Of a DNA stretch of 64,000 nucleotides, positions 34,100-42,011 are shown in pieces. The notes beneath the pieces are model-generated. The model was not told the origin of the DNA. It was given only the letters and a program-made list of their open reading frames with translations, and made no database searches. The DNA is from Chryseobacterium lathyri (GTDB lineage: Bacteria; Bacteroidota; Bacteroidia; Flavobacteriales; Weeksellaceae), in the NCBI RefSeq assembly GCF_030812195.1, contig NZ_JAUSSF010000002.1:558001-622000 (forward strand). The letters run 5' to 3'. Both the position numbers and the translations under genes were made by a program. Numbering within the stretch: position 1 is the stretch's first letter; the number at the start of each line of letters is the position of its first letter.

Positions 34100-34663
34100 A
34101 TGAAAACTCCTTTTTTATTCAAAAATCTAAGCGCGCTTCTTGCTGTGCTTATTTTAAGTTTTTGTATGCTAAGCTGCACACGCTGCTCCGAACCTCCCAA
34201 AGAACCCGTGAGTGACAGCTATAAAAAAAAACTGATCAGCTATCGTGAAGGCCGGATACTTTATGATGAATATTCCAGGACCAACAATGCAATCCTTACA
34301 AAATACAGGAACGGAGAACCGGATTCACGCTGGTACTGGTTTTCTGTAGAAGATATGGAAGGTTATCTTAAATATGTAAAAGAAACCGCTAAAAAACAAC
34401 ATCTGAAAAATCCGGGAATCAGAATTTATATGGGAAAATACCCCCAGAATCATCCTAAAAGCAAAATGGCAAAACCGGAATACGCCGGCTACCAGACCAT
34501 CTTCTTAGTTCCTACTGCTCAGAATCTGAAAAGAGACACCACAGGAACAATGTCCAGAGCCATGAGATCCACAGATGAAAATATAAATGTAAGGGAGATG
34601 GAAGTTCTGAATATGACCAATCTGGCTCCTCCGCCTAAAGTGTCCACCGCAGATATGCCGTAA
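34100..34663 (+). CDS. Lipoprotein of unknown function
   Basis: A 187-aa protein with a lipoprotein signal peptide (SALLAVLILSFCMLSCTRCS; lipid-modified Cys26). The mature part is hydrophilic with a Trp/Tyr-rich segment (DSRWYWFSVEDMEGYLKYV), a YMGKYPQNHP motif and a Thr/Met-rich tail. I do not recognise the family. It starts an operon with the membrane protein, kinase and regulator downstream (12-base gap), so a sensing or envelope-stress role is plausible. Confidence 0.78.
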   Translation: MKTPFLFKNLSALLAVLILSFCMLSCTRCSEPPKEPVSDSYKKKLISYREGRILYDEYSRTNNAILTKYRNGEPDSRWYWFSVEDMEGYLKYVKETAKKQHLKNPGIRIYMGKYPQNHPKSKMAKPEYAGYQTIFLVPTAQNLKRDTTGTMSRAMRSTDENINVREMEVLNMTNLAPPPKVSTADMP

Positions 34664-34674
34664 AAAATAAAGCC

Positions 34675-35343
34675 ATGAACTGGAATATAGAAATAGGAAA
34701 GCAAATATCTATGATACTGTCTCTCATAGTAATAGCTCTGATGATTTTCAAATACAGGAGAATCAGAAAAGAGAATTTGTTTTTTATGGCAGGATATATA
34801 TTGTTTTCACTGATTGATATTTTTTGCTATTTCTATTTTAAATCTACTAACCGGTCTACTGAAATTTTTTTTGTGATAGGCTTTTTAATGATTGTGTTTT
34901 TCCTGTATCTGCTGTATTATTTTCAATTACTGTATTGGCCCATTTTAAAAAAATTGCAGTTAATCCTTTTGATCCTTTTTGTGGCCAATATTGTTCTGAT
35001 GTTTTATACAGAGGACGATCTGCTGCATCATTTTTCTTTTAATATGCTGTATACCGATATCCTTTTATTATTATTTTCTATTATTTTATTTTTATACCAG
35101 ACCTTTAATTCTGATAAAATACTGGAAATCAATAATTATTTACCTTTTTGGATTTCAGTCTCTTTACTGATTCTTTTTATCGGGAGTATTCCGATCCTGT
35201 ATTTCAGGACTACCGTTTCAGAGCATATCTATTTTTTTATTTTATTTATGCTGAACCTTATCAGTAACGGAATACTCATGCTGGGATTGATTTGGAACAG
35301 ACAAGACACACTAGATAAGACCTTAAAGTATGGAAGAAAATAA
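34675..35343 (+). CDS. Polytopic membrane protein, likely sensor partner
   Basis: A 222-aa protein made almost entirely of hydrophobic helices, about six or seven (SMILSLIVIALMIFKY, LFFMAGYILFSLIDIFCYFY, FFVIGFLMIVFFLYLLYYF, LQLILLILFVANIVLMFY, ILLLLFSIILFLYQTF, FWISVSLLILFIGSIPILYF, IYFFILFMLNLISNGILMLG). There is no catalytic motif. It ends 14 bases inside the histidine kinase gene, so translation is coupled. The kinase has only one membrane helix, so this protein could serve as its membrane sensor; that is inference. Confidence 0.78.
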   Translation: MNWNIEIGKQISMILSLIVIALMIFKYRRIRKENLFFMAGYILFSLIDIFCYFYFKSTNRSTEIFFVIGFLMIVFFLYLLYYFQLLYWPILKKLQLILLILFVANIVLMFYTEDDLLHHFSFNMLYTDILLLLFSIILFLYQTFNSDKILEINNYLPFWISVSLLILFIGSIPILYFRTTVSEHIYFFILFMLNLISNGILMLGLIWNRQDTLDKTLKYGRK

Positions 35344-36100
35344 TTTGGTCATTACCTTTACCATTACCTTACTTATTGTCGTTTTGATGATGATCTTCAT
35401 CTATGTGGTCTTTATCAAAAAGAAAACGACCCTTCTGATTGAGCAGAAAGAAAAAGATATGCGTTTTGAAAAAGAACTGGCAACCTCACAGGTCGAAATA
35501 AAGGAACAGACGCTGAATTACATCGGGCAGGAGTTGCATGATGATGTGGGCCAAAAGCTCTCTGTGGTCCGTTTGAGACAAAATCAGCTCATTTCCAAAC
35601 TGAAAAATGCAGAAAAAGAAGAACTGAGCGAGCTGAGTGAATTACTGGGTGAATGTATACAGGATATCAGAAACCTGTCTAAAACCTTGATTACTGAGCA
35701 GATTATTCACTTCGGATTGACAGAATCCATAGAAAGAGAAGTAAAAAGAATACAGAAATTAAAATTATTAAAGATAGAATTCATCACCCAGAAACAGGAT
35801 ATTGATATTTCGCCCAAACATGGCCTGATCCTTTTCCGGATCATTCAGGAAAGTATCAATAATATTTTAAAGCATTCCAGGGCTAAAAATGTATCTATCC
35901 GGCTGAAAGACGATCATAAAGCCTTACAAATCCACATTTCCGATAACGGAAAAGGCTTTAATACCTCTAAGATACAGGACGGTTCGGGACTGAAGAATAT
36001 GGAGCTGAGAGCCAAGCTGATCCATGCAGAATTTTCCATACTGTCGGAAATTGATAAAGGAACACAGACTTCAATAATTTATTACAAACACTTCATATGA
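35330..36100 (+). CDS. Sensor histidine kinase, NarL/HisKA_3 type
   Basis: A 256-aa kinase with one N-terminal transmembrane helix (VITFTITLLIVVLMMIFIYV, residues 7-26) and no periplasmic domain. A short coiled coil leads to the HisKA_3 dimerisation/phospho-acceptor region: His70 in YIGQELHDDVGQKLSVVRL. The ATPase domain has the N-box near FRIIQESINNILKHS and the G-box HISDNGKGF, followed by GSGLKNMELRAKL. It phosphorylates the LuxR-type regulator whose gene overlaps it by 4 bases. With no extracellular sensing domain, the stimulus probably comes through the upstream membrane protein or lipoprotein. Confidence 0.92.
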   Translation: MEENNLVITFTITLLIVVLMMIFIYVVFIKKKTTLLIEQKEKDMRFEKELATSQVEIKEQTLNYIGQELHDDVGQKLSVVRLRQNQLISKLKNAEKEELSELSELLGECIQDIRNLSKTLITEQIIHFGLTESIEREVKRIQKLKLLKIEFITQKQDIDISPKHGLILFRIIQESINNILKHSRAKNVSIRLKDDHKALQIHISDNGKGFNTSKIQDGSGLKNMELRAKLIHAEFSILSEIDKGTQTSIIYYKHFI

Positions 36101-36741
36101 AAACTATCCCCATCGCTATCGTTGATGACCATACATTAATGTCCAAGGCATTGGAAAATATGATCATGGAAAACCCACAATACAGCGTGATCATGAACCA
36201 TCCCAATGGCGAGGATTTTATTACCGCCATAGAAAAAGCTTCAGAACTACCTGCTGTAGTACTGATGGATATTAATATGCCTTATAAAAATGGTATAGAA
36301 ACTACAGAATGGTTAACCGAACATCATCCTGACATAAAAGTGATAGCCTTGACCATGGAAGATGATGAAAAAGTACTTATCAAAATGCTGAAGGCAGGAG
36401 CAAAAGGATACCTGCTGAAAGATATGCAGCCGGCCATCCTTTTTCAGGCGATAGATACTGTATTTGACAAAGGCAGTTTTTATACTGATTTCGTCGCCCA
36501 GAAATTGTTAAAGGTAAAAACAGAAGACATTAAAAACGCGTCTCTCCTTTCCGAATTAAAAGGCAGGGAAAAAGAATTTATAAAATGGGCCTGCAGTGAA
36601 CTTACCTATAAAGAAATAGCCGACAAAATGTTTCTCAGTCCAAAAACTATTGATGGCTACAGGGATTCTGTTTTCACAAAATTAGAAATAAAAAACAGGG
36701 TTGGTCTTGTTCTATTTGCCTTAAAACATGACTTGTGTTAA
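36097..36741 (+). CDS. LuxR/NarL-type response regulator
   Basis: A 214-aa regulator. The receiver domain has the acidic pair in AIVDDHTLM, phospho-acceptor Asp58 in VVLMDINMPYKNG and the conserved Lys in GYLLKDM. The C-terminal LuxR helix-turn-helix covers LKGREKEFIKWACSELTYKE and IADKMFLSPKTIDGYRDSVF. It is the output partner of the overlapping kinase gene (ATGA overlap). The metacaspase gene follows after a terminator and a 262-base gap; it may be a target, though this is inferred only from adjacency. Confidence 0.93.
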   Translation: MKTIPIAIVDDHTLMSKALENMIMENPQYSVIMNHPNGEDFITAIEKASELPAVVLMDINMPYKNGIETTEWLTEHHPDIKVIALTMEDDEKVLIKMLKAGAKGYLLKDMQPAILFQAIDTVFDKGSFYTDFVAQKLLKVKTEDIKNASLLSELKGREKEFIKWACSELTYKEIADKMFLSPKTIDGYRDSVFTKLEIKNRVGLVLFALKHDLC

Positions 36742-36795
36742 TGTGGCTTTTCACATAAATATTTATAAATCAATACTTTTAATTCCAAATATTGC

Positions 36796-36823
36796 CCCGG
36801 TAGATTCGAAATTTACCGGGTTT
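36796..36823 (+). terminator. Terminator after the two-component operon
   Basis: CCCGGTA and TACCGGG (7 bp, 11-base loop) are followed by TTTCTT, 55 bases after the response-regulator stop codon. Confidence 0.78.
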
Positions 36824-36950
36824 CTTATTTTTAGTCCTCTGATCTCCTTAATTTCAGAAAAGGTGTTTTTCCTCCTACAGAATTAGGTATTTCCCTCTGT
36901 TCTCGTTGTGTTGAATGACGGAATTTTGTCCTGTAAAACTAATCCATGAA

Positions 36951-37003
36951 GGCAGAACCCGAAAAGCCGGAACATAGTAGGGAAAATTTTAAAAACTAAT
37001 AAA
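36951..37003 (+). repeat. Duplicated leader sequence, copy before the metacaspase gene
   Basis: GGCAGAACCCGAAAAGCC, about 15 bases, then GGGAAAA and AAAAACTAATAAA directly before the ATG. The same order and near-identical sequence precede the trypsin-like gene at 37861-37918. It may carry a translation signal or a processing site. Confidence 0.65.
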
Positions 37004-37849
37004 ATGAAAAAAGCACTAGTAATAGGAATCAATGACTATGCACCCATAGGATCAGGCGGACCGGATTTGAACGGCTGTGTGAACGATGCCCGAGACATGG
37101 CAAACACGTTGGTGATTTGCGGATTTAATCCGGCAAAGATTAAAATCCTCACCAACCAGAACGCCATAAGAGCTAATATACTGAATTATCTGAAAGCATT
37201 GGTCAACAGCAGTGTAAAAGGAGATTCACTTGTCTTTTATTATTCTGGACACGGAACCAGAGTGGCCAATATCGGGACAGATCTGGAAATAGACGGATTG
37301 GATGAAGCGATTTGCCCACACGATTATGCAAGCGCAGGCGTCATCCGGGATGATGATTTCAAAGCTGTTCTCAGTAAACTGAAAGCAGGTGTTAGCCTGG
37401 AAGTGATTTTCGACTGCTGTCATTCTGGAACGGGAACCAGAAAAATGGAGCTCGGACTGGATTTAGAGCTTTCCTATGAAGCACCCCGCTTCATTCCACC
37501 TATGCTGGAAGATGAATTTTATATGACCTACGCCAGTGAAATGCCGTCCTCTAAAAGTTCTAAAAAAGCAACCTCCATGACCAAAGCATTGGTTCCCGTT
37601 GCAGGAATGAATCATACTTTATGGGCTGCATCCAAAGACAACCAGGTATCCATGGAAGGAAATATGAGCGGACAGATAAGGGGATATTTCACCTATCATT
37701 TCTGTAAAATATTACGTGCAACCAATGGCAATATTGTCAGAAAAACACTTGATAAACAGATCGCTATTGCTTTAGCTGCGATGGGAGCAGCCCAGATCAA
37801 TCAGACAGAAAGCATGACAGCAGAATTTTCTCAAAAAATATTTTCATAA
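37004..37849 (+). CDS. Metacaspase-like cysteine protease (C14 family)
   Basis: A 281-aa protein that is almost entirely the p20-like caspase domain, starting MKKALVIGINDYAP. The catalytic dyad is His83 in FYYSGHGTRV and Cys139 in VIFDCCHSGTG. The conserved Asp region (DEAICPHDY) lies between them, and a C-terminal region (LWAASKDNQVSMEGNMSGQI, then GYFTYHFCKIL) resembles the p10-like part. There is no signal peptide or extra sensor domain, so it is a cytoplasmic enzyme. Metacaspases cleave after Arg or Lys and usually need calcium. The next gene encodes a trypsin-like protease after a shared leader sequence, suggesting that the two act together. Confidence 0.9.
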   Translation: MKKALVIGINDYAPIGSGGPDLNGCVNDARDMANTLVICGFNPAKIKILTNQNAIRANILNYLKALVNSSVKGDSLVFYYSGHGTRVANIGTDLEIDGLDEAICPHDYASAGVIRDDDFKAVLSKLKAGVSLEVIFDCCHSGTGTRKMELGLDLELSYEAPRFIPPMLEDEFYMTYASEMPSSKSSKKATSMTKALVPVAGMNHTLWAASKDNQVSMEGNMSGQIRGYFTYHFCKILRATNGNIVRKTLDKQIAIALAAMGAAQINQTESMTAEFSQKIFS

Positions 37850-37860
37850 ATCAAATCACT

Positions 37861-37918
37861 GGCGGAATCCGAAAAGCCATCCAAAGAGTAGGAAAAAACT
37901 GATTAAAAACTAATAATC
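37861..37918 (+). repeat. Duplicated leader sequence, copy before the trypsin-like gene
   Basis: GGCGGAATCCGAAAAGCC matches the first copy at 16 of 18 positions. The end of the leader (AAAAACTAATAATC before ATG) matches as well, and GTAGGAAAAAA occupies the middle. The copies begin 910 bases apart. Confidence 0.65.
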
Positions 37919-38929
37919 ATGTCTAAAACTGACAATAACAAACCAATGACAGCGGAAGAAGTATCAAGACTTAAAACCGTTAAAGCAAAATCAGCTGAAA
38001 AACTGGCGAATGCCGAAAAACTAACCACCCAGGGACCCGCCATGGAAATCATTGACGGAAGGTCTTTTCCAAAAGGAATGAAATCGATAGGAATGCCTGC
38101 CGGAGAAAAAGCAGCAGAAGGAACAGTGCTGGAAACCGATCACTTTTACCCTACCCATTCAGATTTTGAATACCAGCCTAAACTGGAAGCCAAAAAGGAC
38201 CGTAAACCAAAATTCATTGACAGAGAATCTTTCTTATCCGCAGAAGGGGTAAAAACTATATTCGGTCCCGATCAGAGAAAAGTATATAATTCTACAGCTT
38301 ATCCGTGGCGATGTGTGGGGAGAGTAGAAAGCGCATTAGGTTCAGGAAGCGGAGTAATGATCGGTCCGAGACATCTTCTGACCTGTGCCCACATTGTGGA
38401 CTGGCAGCCTAATAACACCACAGGCTGGTTAAAATTCACTCCTATGTATTATAACGGAAGTGCTCCTTACGGAAGCGCCTGGGGTGCATTAACGTATTAT
38501 AAGTACAAAGTAGCCGGACCTACAATCGATTCCACAGAGATTCAATATGATTATGTTGTGATTGTTCTCGACAGACGTATTGGAGACAATATAGGATGGC
38601 TGGGTGCTAAATCATACTCCGATTCATGGGATGGTGGTGCCTACTGGACTCACGCAGGTTATCCCGGCGATTTAACAGGGACTCAGAGACCAACCTATCA
38701 GACCGGTATTGCATTGGACGGAGACTTCTGGAGTGCCGATGATAATGAAAGCATGGGGCACAAAGCAGATATCTGGCCGGGACAGAGCGGCGGCCCGTTC
38801 TGGGGATACTGGGATGGAGCTCCTTATGCTGTAGCGACACAAAGTGCCCATAATTCAAGTGAAAACTTTGCAAGTGGTGGCTCTGACCTTGTAAATCTCG
38901 TGATAAGAGCCCGAAATGAGCATCCATAA
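37919..38929 (+). CDS. Cytoplasmic trypsin/V8-like serine protease with N-terminal propeptide
   Basis: A 336-aa protein. Residues 1-120 are a hydrophilic, Lys-rich region with no signal peptide. The protease domain begins with IFGPDQRKVYNSTAYPWRCV, like the mature N-termini of V8/glutamyl-endopeptidase-type enzymes. The triad is His158 in LLTCAHIVDW, Asp211 in QYDYVVIVLDRR and Ser290 in WPGQSGGPFWG. Such enzymes are normally secreted zymogens; here the lack of a signal peptide suggests action inside the cell or export by another route. Basic sites in the propeptide (KKDRKPKFIDR, GPDQRK) would suit cleavage by the upstream metacaspase. That link is inference. A terminator follows. Confidence 0.87.
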   Translation: MSKTDNNKPMTAEEVSRLKTVKAKSAEKLANAEKLTTQGPAMEIIDGRSFPKGMKSIGMPAGEKAAEGTVLETDHFYPTHSDFEYQPKLEAKKDRKPKFIDRESFLSAEGVKTIFGPDQRKVYNSTAYPWRCVGRVESALGSGSGVMIGPRHLLTCAHIVDWQPNNTTGWLKFTPMYYNGSAPYGSAWGALTYYKYKVAGPTIDSTEIQYDYVVIVLDRRIGDNIGWLGAKSYSDSWDGGAYWTHAGYPGDLTGTQRPTYQTGIALDGDFWSADDNESMGHKADIWPGQSGGPFWGYWDGAPYAVATQSAHNSSENFASGGSDLVNLVIRARNEHP

Positions 38930-38949
38930 CCAATTTATTATCCTAAGTG

Positions 38950-38977
38950 AAGAGCCTGCCCAAAGTCAGGCTCTTTT
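38950..38977 (+). terminator. Terminator after the caspase/trypsin pair
   Basis: Perfect 9-bp arms AAGAGCCTG and CAGGCTCTT with an 8-base loop, followed by TT, 20 bases after the stop codon. Confidence 0.88.
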
Positions 38978-39165
38978 CTGTTTTGTTTGATTTTTGAAGT
39001 TTAAAAGACTTGACAAAAAATTGAGAGGAAAAAATATTTCACAAATTCTTTTTTATCTCAAAGAATTTACTGTCTGGGCTGTAAAGACAAAACCAATTTT
39101 GGAAATATACACAAAGCCAAGGTCCAATATGAAAGGCTTACTTCAATTATAAATAAATATTTTAA

Positions 39166-39173
39166 TACATTTG
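39166..39173 (+). promoter_or_regulatory. Candidate -7 box of the zincin-like gene
   Basis: TACATTTG is a perfect TANNTTTG match 17 bases before the ATG at 39191. The -33 position is weak (TTCA). The remaining 200 bases of the gap after 38977 show nothing else. Confidence 0.5.
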
Positions 39174-39190
39174 TTTAAAACATATTCTGA

Positions 39191-39700
39191 ATGAATTTCG
39201 AGCAGATCAATTTGCATCTTGAGGCTTATAAAGAGCACGACCAGATCCTGGATGCCGCCAAGTTTTTAATCCATTCCTTCGACCTGGAGCATGAAAATTT
39301 TGCAGGCTTTGGGTTCCGGGAAGAGCTCTCTCCCACTTCTATGCTTTTGACCGCAGAAGGAATACTGGGAGGGCCCCAGACCGTAATGATCCCAAAAAAT
39401 TTATTTGATTTTGAACTGAACCTCGTGCTGAATATGGTCGCCCATGAGATGCTCCATGTACGGCAGAAAGCTCCCGGACAGGTCATCGAAGATAAAAATG
39501 AACGGGAATTTCAGGCCTATTATGAAATGCTTTTCCATAAAGTCTTTCCACAGATCCCGGAAGTCTCGGATCATTATAAAAAATTCTTTGGAGGCCAGGC
39601 ACTTGAATATTATAGAAGAATGGGCGAAGGATCGGAACTGCAGCAGAAATATGAAGCAGAAAAAGCAGAAGTAGAACACTTAATCAATTCATTATCATGA
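39191..39700 (+). CDS. Putative zincin-type metalloprotein
   Basis: A 169-aa cytoplasmic protein with a clear HExxH motif in VAHEMLHVRQKAPG (residues near 90) and a downstream acidic helix (KNEREFQAYYEMLFHK) that could supply the third zinc ligand. The N-terminal part has the strands FGFREELSPTSMLLTAEGIL, then GGPQTVMIPKNLF. There is no signal peptide. The family is uncharacterised; peptidase activity is likely from the motif but unproven. Its stop overlaps the csaA start by 4 bases. Confidence 0.78.
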   Translation: MNFEQINLHLEAYKEHDQILDAAKFLIHSFDLEHENFAGFGFREELSPTSMLLTAEGILGGPQTVMIPKNLFDFELNLVLNMVAHEMLHVRQKAPGQVIEDKNEREFQAYYEMLFHKVFPQIPEVSDHYKKFFGGQALEYYRRMGEGSELQQKYEAEKAEVEHLINSLS

Positions 39701-40044
39701 ACATAAAGCCGGAAATATCCTGGACAGACTTTGAAAAAATAGACATACGATGCGGAACGATAATTTCTGTTTCCGATTTTGAGAAGGCAAGAAATCCTTC
39801 TTACCAATTGGAAATTGATTTTGGTGATTTGGGAATCAGAAGATCAGCAGCACAAATTACTGCTTTTTACCGGAAGGAAGATTTAATCGGAAAGCAGATC
39901 TTAGCTGTCGTAAACTTCCCCAAAAAACAGATTGCAAATTTTTTCAGCGAATGCTTAGTGTTGGGGGTTTACGGGGAAGACAAAAAGGAAGTGACATTGC
40001 TGACAACCTCACTTCCCACTAAAAATGGTTTTCAAGTAGGTTAA
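39697..40044 (+). CDS. csaA: tRNA-binding/chaperone protein CsaA
   Basis: A 115-aa OB-fold protein of the tRNA-binding domain family (also at the C-terminus of some tRNA synthetases). Typical signatures are WTDFEKIDIRCGTIISVSDF, YQLEIDFGDLGIRRSAAQIT and ILAVVNFPKKQIANFFSECL, then VLGVYG. CsaA binds tRNA and has been proposed as a secretion-related chaperone. Length and motifs match the family fully. It starts inside the end of the upstream zincin-like gene (ATGA). Confidence 0.93.
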   Translation: MNIKPEISWTDFEKIDIRCGTIISVSDFEKARNPSYQLEIDFGDLGIRRSAAQITAFYRKEDLIGKQILAVVNFPKKQIANFFSECLVLGVYGEDKKEVTLLTTSLPTKNGFQVG

Positions 40045-40046
40045 AT

Positions 40047-40817
40047 TTATTGATGTAATGTTTTTATTCCCAGATTGGTAATCTGTCCAAAGGTGACAGA
40101 AACATTACTTGTGCTTTCATCTATATATCCGCTACTGTTGCTTGCGTCATAAGAGACTGTATAAGTGCCCTGAGACAGGCCGGAAAACATAAAAAATCCA
40201 TCATTGTTTGGTATTGCCGTTGCAATGGTATCTGAGGCAACAATTGCATGCACTACCGCATCTGCTGCCTGTGGCTGTACATAACCTTTTATCTGGCCAT
40301 TTGTTAATTCAGAAAAAGTTCTTATCACCGGCTTCAGAATATATGATCCGTTTCCGGAGGTCACGATAGATCTTCCGGCATCAAAATCGATCCATACCGT
40401 ATACGCCCCGTTGGCTTCTAACGTCTGATGCCAGTTAAATTTAAGACCGCTCTGTTCAGCAGAAGGGGTTTGCAATGGATGTGTTACCCCATTAACAACC
40501 AAAGTATTATTAGAGCCTAACACCATTCTCATCTGAGAAATATTTCCTGCCGGCAGCACTGCCTGTCCTAAAACAACATCCGTCCCATTTTTAAAATTAA
40601 GAAGATTATAAACTCCCGGATTTGGAAAATTGAGTGGAGTCCACTGGCCATTGCTGTTGATTTCAATTCTCTGAATATCTATATTAACAGCATCATACGC
40701 AGCGGGGCCATCTGTAAGCCTCACATTCACTGTAGCAGTATCACTTCCTTCGGAATCATTACACGAAGCTAGAAAAAGTATACATATACCGCTTCCTATC
40801 ATTAATAATTTTTTCAT
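40047..40817 (-). CDS. DUF4382 lipoprotein
   Basis: A 256-aa protein with lipobox LASCNDS (Cys19). A DUF4382 domain follows: VRLTDGPAAYDAVNIDIQRI, GQWTPLNFPNPGVYNLLNF, LPAGNISQMRMVLGSNNTLV, VWIDFDAGRSIV, ILKPVIRTFSEL. The C-terminal part (GQIKGYVQPQAADAVVHAIV, then FSGLSQGTYTVSYD) is a carboxypeptidase-regulatory-like beta-sandwich. It is probably a surface lipoprotein with unknown ligand. It is transcribed convergently with csaA, with only 2 bases between the stops. Confidence 0.88.
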   Translation of the reverse strand: MKKLLMIGSGICILFLASCNDSEGSDTATVNVRLTDGPAAYDAVNIDIQRIEINSNGQWTPLNFPNPGVYNLLNFKNGTDVVLGQAVLPAGNISQMRMVLGSNNTLVVNGVTHPLQTPSAEQSGLKFNWHQTLEANGAYTVWIDFDAGRSIVTSGNGSYILKPVIRTFSELTNGQIKGYVQPQAADAVVHAIVASDTIATAIPNNDGFFMFSGLSQGTYTVSYDASNSSGYIDESTSNVSVTFGQITNLGIKTLHQ

Positions 40818-40900
40818 AAAATAGTATTTTGTCTGTTCTGTAAAAACGTTTTTGATAATTATTTTATTATGTCATATATTTCAGTCCTAAAAACAAGAGA

Positions 40901-41602
40901 ATGATACAGCACATCCCCCTGGAAAAAATTTTATTCCTCGATATTGAAACGGTTCCCGGAGCACCATCCTGGGACGGGTTATCTGAAACAGAGCAGATGC
41001 TTTGGGAAAAGAAAACAAAATTTCAGAGAAAAGAAGACGTTAGTGCAGCGGAGTTCTATGACCGTGCCGGCATTATGGCGGAGTTCGGAAAGATCATCTG
41101 CATTACAATCGGAATGGTCGAAAAAAATGAAACCTTAAAAATTAAAAGCTTTTCGGGTCACGATGAGAAAAAGCTGCTTCAGGAATTCGGAGAAATCTTT
41201 AACAGCCCGAGACTGAATAATGTGATCCTCTGTGCCCACAACGGAAAAGAATTTGATTTTCCCTGGATTGCAAGAAGGTATCTGATTAATGGAATCCAGC
41301 CTCCAATTCCTTTCCAGATGTTTGGAAAAAAGCCCTGGGAAATTCCACATATTGACACGCTGGAGCTTTGGAAATTCGGAGATTATAAGAGTTTTGTTTC
41401 CTTAGAACTGCTGGCTCATGTGTTCGGAATCCCTACTCCCAAAGATGATATAGACGGTTCAATGGTTTCATCAATCTATTACATAGAAAAAGACTTGCAG
41501 CGAATTGTTGACTATTGTGAAAAAGATGTCTTAACTTTGGCAAATGTTTTCCGGCGGATGCGTCAGGAAGATTTGTTGAAAAGGAATATCAATCTAGATT
41601 AA
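40901..41602 (+). CDS. Predicted 3'-5' exonuclease (PolB-like, DEDD family)
   Basis: A 233-aa nuclease. Exo I motif is FLDIETVPG (Asp and Glu), Exo II is in CAHNGKEFDFPWIARRYL, and Exo III is in IVDYCEKDVLTLANVF. The family is found in Bacteroidota as a stand-alone protein and probably degrades single-stranded DNA or RNA ends. It is followed by a SufT-like gene after 3 bases; no functional link between the two is known. Confidence 0.88.
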   Translation: MIQHIPLEKILFLDIETVPGAPSWDGLSETEQMLWEKKTKFQRKEDVSAAEFYDRAGIMAEFGKIICITIGMVEKNETLKIKSFSGHDEKKLLQEFGEIFNSPRLNNVILCAHNGKEFDFPWIARRYLINGIQPPIPFQMFGKKPWEIPHIDTLELWKFGDYKSFVSLELLAHVFGIPTPKDDIDGSMVSSIYYIEKDLQRIVDYCEKDVLTLANVFRRMRQEDLLKRNINLD

Positions 41603-41605
41603 AAA

Positions 41606-41932
41606 ATGAAATTTACAGACGATCAAATTGCTGACATTGGTGAGGAAATCATCAGCGTCTTAAAATCCGTATACGACCCGGAAATTCCGGTAGATATTTA
41701 CGAATTAGGACTGATATATGATGTACAGATCTCCGAGGATGGCGATGTAAAAATTATAATGACCCTTACTACCCCGAACTGTCCAGTTGCAGAAAGCCTG
41801 CCTCAGGAAGTAAAAGACAAGGTAGGAGAAGTGGAAGGTGTGAAAAGCGTAGATTTAGAGCTTACTTTTGAACCAAGCTGGAATAAGGATATGATGAGTG
41901 AAGAGGCGAAGTTTGAATTGGGAATGCTTTAG
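41606..41932 (+). CDS. MIP18/DUF59 iron-sulfur assembly protein (SufT-like)
   Basis: A 108-aa protein of the DUF59/MIP18 family: VLKSVYDPEIPVDIYELGLI, the Cys-containing TLTTPNCPVAESLPQEVKDK, then VDLELTFEPSWNKDMMSEEA. These proteins help maturation of Fe-S proteins. Although short, it is a full-length member. It is probably co-transcribed with the exonuclease gene and followed by a terminator. Confidence 0.92.
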   Translation: MKFTDDQIADIGEEIISVLKSVYDPEIPVDIYELGLIYDVQISEDGDVKIIMTLTTPNCPVAESLPQEVKDKVGEVEGVKSVDLELTFEPSWNKDMMSEEAKFELGML

Positions 41933-41952
41933 AACTGCCCATGAAATAAATT

Positions 41953-41983
41953 AGGCTGTCAGTATTGGCAGCCTTTTATTTTT
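41953..41983 (+). terminator. Terminator after the SufT-like gene
   Basis: AGGCTG and CAGCCT (6 bp) around a 10-base loop are followed by TTTTATTTTTT, 21 bases after the stop. Confidence 0.8.
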
Positions 41984-42011
41984 TAATTAAACTTTTAAGA
42001 TTAATAAGCTA

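Noticed and set aside
36918..36950. Possible fourth copy of the shared promoter element before the metacaspase gene (GACGGAATTTTGTCC)
   Set aside because: The inner spacing is 2 bases short and no TANNTTTG box follows at the expected distance, so I do not group it with the three clear copies.
25218..38929. Interpretation of the region as a prophage or genomic island
   Set aside because: No integrase, terminase, capsid, attachment-site repeat, tRNA or transposase is visible in or around it.
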